This document shows positions 12,961 to 13,036 of a stretch of 13,036 nucleotides of DNA, piece after piece (position 1 is the stretch's first letter; every line of letters starts with the position of its first letter). The notes under the pieces were generated by a model. It saw nothing but the letters and a program-made list of their open reading frames with translations, did not search any database and had not been told where the DNA came from. Source of the stretch: Bacillota bacterium (lineage in GTDB: Bacteria > Bacillota > Clostridia > Clostridiales > Clostridiaceae); the NCBI GenBank assembly GCA_021779235.1, contig JAJYBA010000031.1, forward strand, positions 1 through 13,036, read 5' to 3'. The position numbers and the translations under genes were made by a program.

Positions 12961-13036
12961 ATTCTTAATAAAACTAATATTTAAAATCTCCACCAAAAGA
13001 AATATAAAATTATAAATCTTCAACTACTATTGAAGC

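Noticed and set aside
13010..13036. Tail of a further minus-strand gene (ending ASIVVEDL, TAA at 13012-13010)
   Set aside because: Only eight codons are visible. The terminator at 12940-12960 implies some gene upstream, but the frame cannot be verified.

Overview
The window is AT-rich with strong AGGAGG-type ribosome binding sites, hairpin-plus-T-run terminators, an RNase J, an FNR-like iron-sulfur regulator and a CymR-like Rrf2 regulator. Together these point to a low-GC Firmicute, most likely an anaerobic, probably spore-forming Clostridium or a close relative. The species call is inference.

Positions 1-5172: the tail of a short-chain dehydrogenase/reductase ends at a terminator. A two-gene plus-strand operon follows, encoding a secreted M15-type peptidoglycan peptidase and a secreted or membrane-anchored Amidase_6-type protein. 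It converges at a shared bidirectional terminator on a minus-strand gene for RNase J, which has a GTG start. After a 424-base intergenic region comes a 99-residue coiled-coil protein of unknown function, which converges with the next gene at another terminator.

Positions 5190-7960: a minus-strand M42 family metallo-aminopeptidase is divergent from a plus-strand Crp/Fnr regulator with an N-terminal cysteine cluster. A CymR-like Rrf2 regulator follows, ending in a 19-bp perfect terminator stem. This part looks like ordinary chromosomal backbone.

Positions 8100-13036 (all minus strand): this is an accessory region. It holds only the last ~48 codons of a YebC/PmpR-type gene with its own terminator kept, so the gene has been truncated. 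Next is a solitary DUF262-type protein whose usual DGQQR motif reads DGAHR. Then come four tandem paralogous genes of 214-218 codons, repeating every ~707 bp, of a family I do not recognise. Each has a helical N-terminal third, a Gly/Thr/Ile/Val-rich, probably beta-rich remainder, and four invariant cysteines, with no signal peptide.

The paralog array is the most interesting part of the window. The second copy (10794-11450) is a mosaic: nearly identical to the first copy over its N-terminal 128 codons and closest to the third copy over its C-terminal quarter, as expected from gene conversion or unequal crossing-over. The three intergenic spacers of the array also share a small hairpin that would pair with the Shine-Dalgarno sequence. 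A cysteine-linked structural role, for example in a spore surface layer, is a guess that the sequence permits but does not prove.
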